DNA of 62,000 bases from Phoronis australis (Eukaryota; Phoronida; Phoronidae). Of this stretch, positions 1 to 12,200 are shown piece after piece. Below the pieces are notes generated by a model. It was not told the DNA's origin. It saw only the letters and a list, made by a program, of their open reading frames with translations, and searched no databases. How positions within the stretch are numbered: the first letter of the stretch is position 1; each line of letters begins with the position of its first letter. The DNA lies in the NCBI GenBank assembly GCA_002633005.1, contig NMRA01000025.1, positions 1,453,541-1,515,540 of the forward strand. Direction: 5' to 3'. The position numbers were made by a program, and so were the translations under genes.

Positions 1-660
1 CACACACACACACACACAGACTTGCCCCAGAACAAGTTACTCCTGGAACAAGTTGTCGATAGGTGTGAATGCTGTCTGGACGCTATTTAAGCTACCGCAA
101 CTAACTTACCCACTTGTAACAACTTATTCCACATTATCGAGATAGGGTAAGGGTAACTTGTTCTAGGGTAAGTTGCGCCACTTTTAATCGCTGTGTGGCC
201 GCATAAGTGGGGTAGGGCGGAAGTTACTATCAGCTAGCTGCTGTTACATACAGGTTCGTTTTCTTTTGCGCGCCGTATTCGGGATTATGAGTCCGTTACC
301 ACGCACAGAGCGACAACTTCCGCCTTGCCCTAGTTATTGGGAATGTGCGCGTGGACGCTCCACTTAAAAGTGGGGTAAGTTGCACAAGTGCAAGTTTTCT
401 AGATAAGAGTAGTTTGTGTGTGGACGGGACCTTACTTTACCAAGAAAATCAATGGCATCGGCGAGTCAAAAAGATTGATCAAAACGCCCTGGTTTGACCA
501 GCACTTCCAACATTGGGCTACTCCTATCTCGCGCGTCAGATATCTTAGTCTAGGGATAGTTATGTTACGAATTGTCATTCAAAAATATTTACAGAGCGTG
601 GTCATAAGGCAACGCTGATTACATTCCGTTTGTGGAACCAGAGTGGGGTCTGTGCCTCTG
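1..660 (+). repeat. Dispersed repeat family 1, copy A
   Basis: The segment opens with a (CA)n run and is made of recurring words: runs built on CAACTTG, CCCCACTTGT and GTGTGGACG. A second copy in the same orientation lies at about 27555-28345, and a shorter one at 14251-14490. Both long copies extend past the iterated-word part into a shared 3' segment ending near 660 and 28345. No coding capacity is visible. It looks like a non-autonomous DNA element or part of a longer one; the superfamily is not evident. Confidence 0.6.
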
Positions 661-779
661 TTTGAAGCAAGAAACCAGCGAAAGAAACGCAAACGAAGGT
701 GTGTCAAGAATGTTGCGTTATGATTGGTCAGTTACGCCGTCCGACATAATCTTGCAAAACTGCAGTTTTTAACCTCGTA

Positions 780-1440
780 AATTCAACGTTTAAGCAAGAT
801 ACGCCCTTGTTTAACTTGGAATAATTCAATTTCTGCTTTACAAAAAATCCCACAGTGAACCACACATTCGGTAACTGGTTGCAAGACATTTTAAATGCAT
901 TTTCTAATAATTTTGGAACACTTCTGAGCGCATTCGCAGTTTTTTTTCTACCCATTTCCAAGTTTAAGCAAGGGCGTGGCTCGCTTAAACTTGGAATAAT
1001 TCAGTTTCCGCCTTACAAAAATCACGTGGTTAACCAAACATGCTTTCACTGATTCCAATACATTGTAAATGTATTTTATATTACTTTTGAAACACCCCTG
1101 AATACATTTCGTAGTTTTTTGTACGCAATTCCAAGTTTAAGCAAGCCACGCCCTGGATTAAACTTGGAATGATTGTTTATTAGCTTTGCAAAGTCACTTG
1201 ATGAACCAAACATTTTCTGGCTGATTAAAATATGACGTAAGCACAACTTTTTTTCTTATCTTGATACTTTATTGAACACGACAACAATTATTTTCTTCCG
1301 AATTCCACATTTAAGCAAGTCATTCTATTTTGTCTTTACAAACCCTATGTTGTGAAGTAAGCATTCCCTGAAAGATTACAAGACATTATGAAAACTTTTT
1401 TCTATCCCTGTAAATTATCGGTGATTAATTTTTACCCAAT
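780..1440. repeat. Tandem repeat, unit about 172 bp, about four units
   Basis: Diverged head-to-tail units start near 782, 957, 1131 and 1304. Each begins with a palindrome of the form TTCCAAGTTTAAG..CTTAAACTTGGAA around a short GC-rich centre, clearest at 957-1000. It is followed by shared text about a weak T-rich stretch and ATTTCGTAG-like words. A more decayed unit may continue to about 2060. Short open frames inside it follow the repeat and are not genes. Confidence 0.7.
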
Positions 1441-2746
1441 GCCAAGTTTAAAAGATGACTGTAGTAAAAATAATGCAGCAGTAAACCGGTTCTAACATAC
1501 ACATAAAACTCACATTTTCCCGAGTTGCACTACAAACAAAACTGATTCACATTTTATTGTAAAAACACTAATGCTGACAGCAGTCGCTGATTGGCTGATA
1601 TGTCAGTGGCTGACAGGGCATCGACTGCTTATCATATATTTCTGCTCCACATTGGAGCATTGCGTGGATAGAATTTACATTGCGTTTTATAATTGTATCA
1701 CTGATTCTTATTATTTACTTTTTGCCAGTGTAGTAAAAATTCCCCGTGCCTTTTTGTTGTTCAAACTCTGCAAAAAAAGGTGTCGTCTAAGAGGGCGGAC
1801 ATAGGATACCATCCGTTGCCCTTGCCTTGGTACAAAGCTGTATGCTAAATTAATTCAGAACAAAATACTGTTCCCTTCAACAAGCAAACTTGAAATAAAT
1901 GTCTTTTCATTTCACAAAAAAATAAGAGGTGAAGCAAGCTTTCTCTCGCAGATTACAATAAACTTTAAACGCAATTCATGTTCTTGAGACTTCTCTTTCA
2001 CATTTGCAATCGTCTTCTACATAATTTCAAATTTAACTAGTACTTGAAACAGTATGGGGTTTCACATTTTCAATTATATAAAAATTGTAATACCTTTAAT
2101 GAGACACTTTCATAGACAAAAAATGAAATCCTAGAGCTGGGCCCAATCTTTTTGGAAACCCCAGGGGATCACGGAAAACATGTTCCCCAAGTTAGTGCAG
2201 GTGGACCGTAGTCTCTTACTGGAGATGATGTATGTTACAACGAAAGTGATGGATAGTTTTTAAAGATATTTAAAAATAAGAAATTGACTTTGCTTTAACA
2301 ATATCTGCATGGACAGGTCTAAGTTTTTATTTTTTCTAACATACCACCAAATTATAATACAACATAAAACATACTCTGTAAAGGTACAAAGGCTGGCATA
2401 CAGTATTTTTCAAACTAAACTACACAATGTTGTAAATTGACAAGGCTAATAAAATATTTGTTTCTTTTCCAATAGAATCCCATCCAATTCTAGCTAAATC
2501 TCAACAAAAACAACTTATTGGGCAAGACACAATGTCGACATTCAACTCTGACAAAAGTTCGACTAGTAAACTGACAAATTATTCTGGTAAGAAGTTTATC
2601 CAAATTTGACAGTCTTGGAGTCTTCTGATGAAGTCTGTCAATTTGTTGGCATCAGGTGATACATAGTTACATCTAAAATGCTCTCTGTCCCGACCAAGGT
2701 TTGAACCCAGGACTATCTGCTTACACGTTAGCTAACACCTGCCTCC
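1441..2746. other. Non-coding, AT-rich; tRNA-like trace near 2680-2740
   Basis: No exon with credible splice sites or protein similarity was seen. On the minus strand near 2680-2740 there is a tRNA-like stretch with a B-box-like GGTTCAAACC and a TTAGCTAA segment upstream. It may be the head of a degenerate tRNA-derived SINE, but no full cloverleaf can be drawn. Confidence 0.4.
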
Positions 2747-2887
2747 CGTTCAGTAACGCTAGGACCTCGCTAAAAAGCAAGACTTCGCGAGATTTCGTGA
2801 GAAATTGCTGTGCATTTTAAATGAGAGCACGTGACTTTGACTAGGTTTTAGCTAGGTCCTAGCGTAGGTCCTAGCGTCTACTGAACG
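2747..2887. mobile_element. Short MITE-like inverted-repeat element (141 bp)
   Basis: The ends are inverted copies: CGTTCAGTAACGCTAGGACC on the left and, on the opposite strand, CGTTCAGTAGACGCTAGGACC-like sequence on the right. An inner GCTAGGACCT word is repeated. A related half copy begins near 14766 (GTAACGTTAGGACCTCGC). Length and terminal inverted repeats fit a MITE. No clear target duplication was found. Confidence 0.6.
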
Positions 2888-5800
2888 CACGCCTGATGTG
2901 ATCAACATATGGCGTATGTGAAGACCAACAGTTATACATCATTCACTGCGCAGTAAAAGAAGAGTTCTAGAATCAGGTTAAGGTTATGGGAGATCCTAGA
3001 CAAATATCTAAACTTGGTAAAGCGGAAAACACATCTTGCAAATGGCTGATAGGATTCCAATAAAAACTTTCAGATCTTTTACTTTATGCACTGTTCCCCA
3101 TCAGGCTTTTAGAGATTGTCTTTTGACTGATCTACTTTGGCATGGGAGGGCTAGCTAAAACAGGGACTTTCAGTAATTTCATGAAGAACTCAAACATTGA
3201 TTAAAACTATAAGGGTTACTAAAAAATCAGAATCGGCATTTTTCAGATTCCATCTTGAAAATTGGTCATGTTATCGACTCCACTGTTTTGTTATGAATGT
3301 ATTCCTTTTTCCGGAATCTTATTAAAAATATGGTCAAGACACCCAATTAATGGCAGATTGATATATAAAATATATACAGACTCTCTACTTTCATGAATTA
3401 AAGTAGTGTTTTAGAAAGTTAAATTCCAAAGTTTGTAGATATTTGTCAGTAAGGTGCCACATAACCTTATGTCCTGACATTAAATTTTGGGTTACTCATG
3501 TTATTTCATAACATGGCAACTGATACTTCTGTCCTCTGATTGTCTAGAACAGTTTGATAATTTTGACCCACCAGCCTGTGGAATAACACTTTTCATTTAC
3601 GCCACCAGGATGTCACGCAACTAGCAATGTGACCAATCAGATACCATAAAAATTATAAACCCTGGCAACAAAGTAAGCGGATAATTTCAGTACATCAAAG
3701 CATTGACGAAGCATCAGTAGCCAATTAATAAAAGAAATATAGACTGATCTATCGGGCAGATTAGGTTACATAGACTTGAGAGGGACATATGCTGCATTTA
3801 AGATGATTCATTGGAAGCAGCTTCAAATGCTGAAACAGCAATGAAATGGGGTCCTCCAACTTTGGCTAATCTATTGACAGGGCACAGTAGCACGAATGAT
3901 TATCACCGATTCTGTGTAAGCGATAAAGATGTTCACTAACATGTGCTGTCAATGAGACCAGTTGTGTGTCCCTGATTTAGCAGCTTGAACGTGCCGCGTC
4001 AGTTGAGGGGGACTCTTCCTCTTGTCCGTGACTTTCTGGAAGACAGGAAGCTGCTTGGAACCTGTTTAAAATAAATAGAATAGTTTAAATTCCTTTTATG
4101 CAAACACGATAATACTACATACAAAACTCTTCAATCAAAAATACGCATTACAGACAAAATTGTTTTCATGTTGACGTGCATAATACCTGTGACAAATACA
4201 TATACAACGAGTTTTGAAAAGTGAACAAGGATTCAAATTTACTGTCAGTAGCTGAATGTTGAATCTATAAGAAAATCAAGTAAATGGAAAATCTATTATT
4301 CTCTGTTTCCACATTTTGACAATGATAATTTATTTGTCAGCAGATTCAAACAAGATCACTCATGCATTCAAGAATTTTATGTACTATACAGTGGCGAATC
4401 TAGGATACCACAAGGGGGGCGGCCCAACATGTTGCCTCAGGGAATTGGGCAAAGCGCGATTGTACATGCACAGGGCACCCGAAAGTTGTGTCAGTTGAGG
4501 ATGCAGACCTTCTGTTCAGAAAATATATCGGTGGACTAAAAAAACGGGAACACGGTTCCACCGCAATATGGGATCTGAGCCCCCCCATCCGCTACCGGTC
4601 CTAGTTAGTTAACTCTCTTTTTCTTCGCGCTTCACGCTGTTTCTGTTTCATTTTGCTGGCGACAGCCACCGGGGGAGGGGGCGGGCCCCCGCCTATGCTA
4701 TAGACAACTAAATACAACCTATAAATGAAAGCGTTGATGGAAAAAACACGTTCCTGATAGAAGACAGCCTTCAAGGACAATGAGAACTGCATAAAAAGCT
4801 GAAAATCACCTACCTTGCATAACGAAAAACCAATATTAACACAACTTAGATATGTCATTACCACTGTATGCTCCTCACTCACATGGGAACATTTGTATCA
4901 AACATTACTGTATGCCACTATGTTTCAGTACAGTTGTTAAATGTTATCAACTGTATTTAGAGATGTCGACAACCTGCAAAAGACGCATAAGCATATGTTA
5001 CCTCACTCAGTCTAACATGCTTTTCAAACAGCGAATGCTGGGCAGTGGTTTGTAAAATATTGTGCCAAAGCAAGTGGTATAGACAGTGTTATTTCACTGG
5101 CCCACTTTGTCTGTCTTTACATCCATTGGCGTATTGTTATATGTGTCTGTACTGAGCAGAGAAAGGCAAAAATATCGTATGCCAGAAAAGAACTCAGAGA
5201 GTTGTGTTCTGTAACTAAATAACTTTCGTCCGATTGTCATCAATATTTAGACCTGATGACATCACACAGCATACCAATGAAAAATTAATATTCATTAAAT
5301 TGCACGTTTAACAATGAAATGAGTATTTCCACTTTATTTGCCAAAAATAACACTTTTACTCAACAAGCGTTATCTGAACATCTTCCTTAATCAGATAAGA
5401 AAGAATTAGAGACCCCTGCTTAGTCCATGCTGGCAGCCATGGCGATTGACGATGTCATAAGTGAGATATAAATGAAAACACCTCCACCAATTACGAGCAA
5501 ATTGCGAGCTCCAAGCACTGGCGTATATACGGGGAGATGTGGTGGCAGGTACAACGGGGCATGACAAACTGTTCAATGCAAAACCCCTCTCGGTACGGTA
5601 CATTCATTGTATCCTATCCTAGCTCTTAATGATCTTAATCCTTTTCATTGCAAAGGTCCCAGGTTTCCAGTCATTTCAGCCCCTCGGTCATAAACCCAAC
5701 CATCCCAGTCAAGCCACCTTTGGAAACAATTACCAAGACCATAATAACAAACAGAATGGGCAATGAAAATTTTAAAACAGAAACAATAACTCACGACAAA

Positions 5801-6160
5801 CGAATTCATGTCCACCATTCGAAATTTTGGTTAACAGTTGCACACTAGATGTCGCAAGTGCTTGCTTAATCTCAAGATCACTTGCGTGAACTTCGAATAG
5901 AAACTTATTCCAAGTTCACTCATTATTCCAAGTTGAAGTACAACAGCGATCGCTACTATGTTCTCGTGCGGTGGCGCTTTCGTGACTTCGCTTTCATACG
6001 TTTGGGAATTTCCAAATGAACAACGGTCTCTGGGATTTCCTTGACTGAACATGGTAACATTGAGTAGCTTATTTGCAAGCTGGAATTTCCCTGAATTTTC
6101 CAAACTACTCTAGCCCACTGCCGGACTCGGCACAGAAGAGACAAAACCCGGCGGCGCAAA
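2888..6160. other. Non-coding stretch upstream of the TNFR-ZU5-death receptor gene
   Basis: I see no convincing exon here. Near 4389-4700 there is a repeat fragment starting with CAGTGGCGAATCTAGG and a C/G-rich run; an inverted copy of its start occurs near 30905-30950. Near 5860-5940 there are words resembling the palindromic core of the 780-1440 array. The last 40 bases before 6161 are relatively GC-rich and may be 5' UTR. No TATA box or other promoter element can be named with confidence. Confidence 0.4.
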
Positions 6161-6226
6161 ATGCACCAGCTACATCACCTCATTACGCTGTTGCGGGTCA
6201 CGGTCTTCGTGTGCAGCCCTATCACG
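6161..6226 (+). CDS. Receptor exon 1: signal peptide (22 codons)
   Basis: An ATG with A at -3 opens 22 codons, reading MHQLHHLITLLRVTVFVCSP and two more residues, up to a GTAAGG donor at 6227. A short polar start followed by a hydrophobic core fits a signal peptide, although an Arg interrupts the core. The exon ends in phase 0, which is what the TNFR exon at 8481 needs. It was chosen because it has start, hydrophobic core, strong donor and correct phase. A different upstream exon remains possible. Confidence 0.55.
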
Positions 6227-9200
6227 GTAAGGTCAGACGGATAAGGATACCTATCATTATCACCGTGTAACCTAAAGCAAAATGGTGACATAAAAACTTC
6301 ATTCGGCGTTTAATCTTTATTTTAGTCACATTTCTATTTCTTGGTTGAACTCCGCACAGAATTTTGAAGAAATTTTATCACATTTATTGAGTTTTATCGA
6401 CTGTCAGCTTAAGCCGCTGAGGAGGACAGGGGAATTTCCAAAATGAATGACATTCAAATGGTGGATTTTTGGGGAAATTTGCCAGTTTCGGATGACGACG
6501 CAAGTTGTATAATTGTCAATCATATATAGGCGAAGTCCAGCCTTCATCGTTAATATTAGGTCTTTCATACTAAGAAAAGGAGTTTTTGAGTTTTCGGTAA
6601 ACTCTTATAAACTTCACTTTAATTCGTGTTGTCATAAAATTTTACTTGGTATTAGAGTATGCCGGATCTTGCGGGAGATAACATGTTCGGATTACTTCTA
6701 TGGCGGGCACAATTGGGTCGTATGTCATGACGGTAGAGTTAATTTATTTAAAAGGAATGTTTTAGTTTATTAACGTATTAGTTTTGTTTTTTGTTGGAGG
6801 CGTCCTGGCTAAGGTGAATGGTGTCTTTTCACCCTGCATTTAGACTTATTTTTACTCTTTCCGTAAGCTTTTCCGTACGTTTCGTGAGACTGTTAAGCAC
6901 CCTACAGTGATCGCATTTGTTCGGAAGCCTGTGGATTCCCTCGTCATCAATAAAATTCCACCTTTTTCAACACAGTTTAGTCGCTAGTTACCAGGGAAAA
7001 CTTCAGCTGCCGCACTGTGATTTATGAAAAAGTTTTTTGAACGACCCTTGCCGTGTTCTTTTACATATATTTATTTGAAGCAAAATATTTCACCGTACAA
7101 AAAAGTAGAAAACAGATACACGCAGGCATCACACATCATAAACACACCCGGGATCAGAAAAATATCAAAGACGAAAATTACACAAATAGATGAAACCTTG
7201 CCGTGCTAGGTTATGCCATAGGCAACTTCAAAAACCAACTAAGGAGGGAATCAACAATTGGTCGGACTTCAAAACCACTGGCCTGTATTTCAAAACCAGT
7301 CGGCTGGACTGCAAAATCAAATGGCTGGTGATCAAACGTGTTTTCCGGACTTCAAAAACTATCTGTCTGGACCCAAAACAGGATGGCCGGCGCTATAAGC
7401 AATTGGCTTGTGATTTGTTCGGCCATTGTGTTTGAGCACTGGCCAAGCCGGCCGTTTTAGGTCCAGCCAACCAGTGTTTTGGGTGCCACCATCTGATTTT
7501 GAGGTACCGGACATCGCGTTTTGAGCCGGTCCGACCATCAAGTTTAGAGAACCGGCCATTAGGTTTTGCAGTCTAGCCAACTGGTTTTTAAGTCCGCGCA
7601 TGTGGTTTTGAAGTCCGGCCAGTTGTTGATTCACCCCTTGACTCTGAAATTAGATTTATTGATACCGTTTTTTAAAGCTTTTTTGTACGTTTTTGAGACT
7701 GTAAACCACTTTACAAGGAAAGACCTTGCAGCGATCGCAGTTGTTCAGAAGCCTGTGGGCTCCCTCGTCATCAAGATAACTTTGATTCCCTTTTTTTAAC
7801 ACAGCTTAGTCGCTAGTAATCAGGGAAATTTTTGTGCTGCCCCATTGTGATTTACAATTTTTTGAACGTCCCCTGCCTTGTTAGGTTATGTCGTAGGCAA
7901 CTTCAAAACTCTGTGTAGTATCGTGCCCAGTGGGCGGGCCTGGTAATCTTCGATATAACAAAGTGTAGTTCTGTGGGGAGCGACAGTGTCGAATCCCGAA
8001 AAAGACAACGTAGGCTAAGCGTTCCACAGCCAGTGAGTGAGTGCCAATTTGCCCAATATTCCATTGCGAAGAAGAACGGGAACATACCCCTTGGGCATCA
8101 TTCCAATACCAGAGTTGCTGCAGTACGCAACTAGGAGGTGACAATATCAGCTATTGGCTGACGCCTAGCTGCCTCTCTATCACCTTTCATTTTGTCAATT
8201 ACCGTTTAGAGTTTAGGATGTATGTATTTGTGCTACGCACTATTGTGCGACTTTCAAGTTCTGGGTTAAGCGACTGGAGCTCCTTAGGATTTGTCACATT
8301 TTGTGTAGACCCGGGAGTCGATTTCACCTTGTCCTGGAGGTAGGCTATTGGAAACTGATAAGTGGTCACGTGACACCCCATTGAGTATTGTTTACACTAC
8401 CAGGGTTTTTCTGTTATCATCATGACGCGCGTAATTTCCATAAGTGGAATTACACGTGGTACCAAAATTTTATTTTTCAGTCAGGAAACGTATATGTCTA
8501 CGAAGGGCGCAACTGCAGCGAATGCCCCCCGGGTCACCTGGTTCGACACCATTGCACTGAGAGCCAAAATACCGAGTGTGCTCCTTGTCCAGACGGGACG
8601 TATTCAAACGCGCCAAACCCTTCTATCAGATGTAAACCATGTCGGATTGACTGTCCCAAGACGAATCGAGATCAAAGCATTGTGTTAAGAAATTGTACAC
8701 ACACAGATGATATTATTTGTTCCTGTAGAGAAGGGTTGTGGTTTGATAACGTAAGAGGTCTCTGTCTACCGCATAGCAAGTGTCCACATGGATTTGACGT
8801 GGTTAAAAAAGGTAAGACCTTAAATGCAGAAGCAGAAGTATGGAGAGCCACAGCGGAAAAGTTTCCAGGAAACAAATTTTCATGGTCTGCTGCAATGAAG
8901 TTTTCCTAACGTGTGAAAATTTCCTGACGTAATAAATATTTTGTCCTGGCGTCATAAATTATAGGGTCCTGGCGCGATAAATTATAGGGTCCTGGAGCGA
9001 TAAATTTTGGATTTGCGTATATTTTTTTGGTCTTGCAGGGAATTTAATTCTTGAATAGAAAATTTTTGTCCTAGATTTTTTCCGCTTTGGTTTCAGCAGT
9101 TCAACAGATTTGCGCTTAAAAATGTATGACGATAGGACGTTTTGGCTATCCCAAAGGTATCTGCAATAGAGCAACATATGTGCTCGACCCTCGCTCAACA

Positions 9201-12200
9201 AAATTCTCAGCAAAATGGGTGTTAATTCTTCTGTCATTTTATGAGGTTCTCTTTAAAAGTTTCTAAGAATTAAGTCGATAAATTTATTTGAACATCACCG
9301 GATATGTATCCCTATCCTACTCTGAACTGGTGTGTTTGTTTTGTGTTTGTTGTTTTGTCATTTGATCAGTTTTGAAAATGACTAAGTAGCTACACAAGAA
9401 TTGTCTAAAATTTGCAGGTACCTCCAATTCTGACGTAATTTGTGGTAGGACTGTCAAAAAGTCATGGTCAAGACCTGAGAGTACCACAACACCAGGTAAA
9501 AGTTTGCTCGGTGCTTGACTGAATAAAGAATAAACAATAATAAACAATTTTCCGTGAAACAAATTCACGTGTTTGTATAAAATGTGTTTTGTATTTAGTA
9601 GTTTTGTGTAGAAATTTATTATGAAAGTCTAGACAGATAGGCTGCTAATTTTTGTAACTGAGTATAATCAAGATGGGCAGCGCAGCACTGAAAAAAGTGG
9701 ATTAGCTAAAGCCCCCCAGCCACACTGTGGTGCGCCGCCCCTTGACCATGGGCGGCGCAGCACTGAAAAAGTGGGGGTTATAGCCCCCTCTCCCCTAGCC
9801 CCCTATGATGCGCCCCCCATGATAATTGATGATAAGGATGAGTCTCAAGTCACGTGGTACTCGATCGTATCTTCGACGGAAGTTTTTCTATTATGGGATT
9901 TAAAGCTTCGATAAAATCTAATAAGAAGAGTGAGTTTTACCCGATTACTTGAAAAAAGACTACTTTTTAAAAGCTTCACCTTTGTTTAAGCAGATCAACA
10001 GCGAATAGTGTATTCATACTGACAAATACCGAGTTTACTACCTAAAAGATGCCCATTGTCATGTCTGTTCTCTGTTTCCTGAACTATTACCTCTTGATTC
10101 AAATTTTTAATGCTGTCTTTTGTTTCATTTTTTGTTTTGTTTTGTAGTGTTAAGTAGTACAAAAGTTTCCACCGGATACAGACGCATTGATAAAACTATA
10201 GACATTTTGATTGGTATTTCGGTGGCTTCGCTCATTGTATTAACCCTCACGGTAAGTCAAGGTCACACTTTGTTAAGCACTGCAAGTGTCAGTTAAGTTC
10301 GGAAATCAATTGTTACGAAACCACTTAAAGCNAAAGTCTAGACAGATAGGCTGCTAATTTTTGTAACTGAGTATAATCAAGATGGGCAGCGCAGCACTGA
10401 AAAAAGTGGATTAGCTAAAGCCCCCCAGCCACCCTGTGGTGCGCCGCCCCTTGACCATGGGCGGCGCAGCACTGAAAAAGTGGGGGTTATAGCCCCCTCT
10501 CCCCTAGCCCCCTATGATGCGCCCCCCATGATAATTGATGATAAGGATGAGTCTTAAGTCACGTGGTACTCGATCGTATCTTCGACGGAAGTTTTTCTAT
10601 TATGGGATTTAAAGCTTCGATAAAATCTAATAAGAAGAGTGAGTTTTACCCGATTACTTGAAAAGAGACTACTTTTTAAAAGCTTCACCTTTGTTTAAGC
10701 AGATCAACAGCGAATAGTGTATTCATACTGACAAATACCGAGTTTACTACCCAAAAGATGCCCATTATCGTGTCTGTTTTCTGTTTCCTGAACTATTACC
10801 TCTTGATTCAAATTTTTAATGCTGTCTTTTGTTTCATTTTTTGTTTTGTTTTGTAGTGTTAAGTAGTACAAAAGTTTCCACCGGATACAGACGCACTGAT
10901 AAAACTATAGACATCTTGATTGGTATTTCGGTGGCTTCGCTCATTGTATTAACCCTCACGGTAAGTCAAGGTCACACTTTGTTAAGCACTGCAAGTGTCA
11001 GTTAAGTTCGGAAATCAATTGTTACGAAACCACTCAAAGCGGTTATAAACCCTCCAAGACCAACTATCGATTCAGACCACTCACCGATACGAAACTGGTT
11101 TCAGGTTGTTCAACTTGTAGATGATTCCAGCGCTTCGACAGAACAGTTTGTTACTGCTCGAGGCGAGGGTCAACTGTGACAAGTTGGCTTGTCACGGCGG
11201 GTCATTTTTGCGCAGAAATCGTACTGCCAGTTCTTTGCAAACCCCCGAGACCACTTCTTATCCGAGTGATGAACACGTTAAGACCGAATTTATAGCGGAC
11301 AAGTGATCTATATCTTAAGTTTGGTTCTTGGCGGAACACCGTTTTATAATCGGTTCTATAAGTGTTCTTCATGGAATAACACTTAAATACTATCGGCACA
11401 TATGTGTTCCCTTCATATGGCAAAATATATTGCTCTTCATAATATTGCCACAGACGTCCAGAGACGATTGAAAATGTTCGTTCATACGCTCAGTTTCTTT
11501 TTCAAATTTCTTCAAGAAGAACTAATATTCGCTTACAAAGGCAATCTACATGCAAATGGTAAAGAGAAATGAGTGTTCATAGTCTGCATTAAATTCAAAA
11601 CATCAGGGGACTCTTTACTGCAGGTCGTGAGTTGTGCCGTACCCAAGACCGTAACATCGCATTTTTTTGCTGAAGTTCATAAGAGTGCGCATAAAAACTT
11701 CTTCAGCGGGGTGGTGTCATTTGCACCCAGGCGCCAAGACGGGCACCAACGCTCCTTCAGACATGCAAAAACTAAATGTGGTCCTAACCATAAGTATGTA
11801 GTACCCCCTCCCCCGGTCGACACCAGTTATGCCCTTCCTCCTGTGGCCAATGCAGTCCTGCTCTGCTTGCTTATCGGTTGAGCACAGTCAAAGACAGCCG
11901 CCCTTTTTGGTTGCTTCAGTGGGAAGGCGCCGTCATGACTGGGCCCAGGCGAGGCCCCCCAACCCGACCCCTATTCCCATTTGCATGTGTAGATGTCTGT
12001 CTCAACATAAAACAGAGTAGTCCATTTTTAATGACCTGTAGGTTTCGAAAAGAGGGTCATCATCCAATTGACAGGCGCCAATGGAAAGTTTCCCAAAAGA
12101 ACACCCACTTCATTTAAGTACAAACTGCATGTTCTAAAGTTCGTCATCTTTCAGGAAGGAGCACCCACAAAACAAAATACGAAAAAGATAAAAACTGGAA

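Larger units (their letters stand above)
9624..10331 (+). repeat. First copy of a segment duplicated across the gap base at 10332
   Basis: This segment and 10333-11041 are near-identical, with only a few substitutions, and meet at a single N. The second copy starts exactly at the N. Contig ends that overlap but were not merged, representing two haplotypes, explain this better than a biological duplication. The repeated part includes the transmembrane exon. Confidence 0.8.

Noticed and set aside
8041-8343. Signal-peptide exon directly upstream of the TNFR exon
   Set aside because: An ATG at 8218 with a donor at 8340 ends in phase 2, which does not fit the TNFR frame; 6161-6226 fits.
10857-10960. 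A receptor with two transmembrane exons
   Set aside because: The duplicate starts at a lone N and tandem splicing breaks the frame; unmerged haplotypes explain it.
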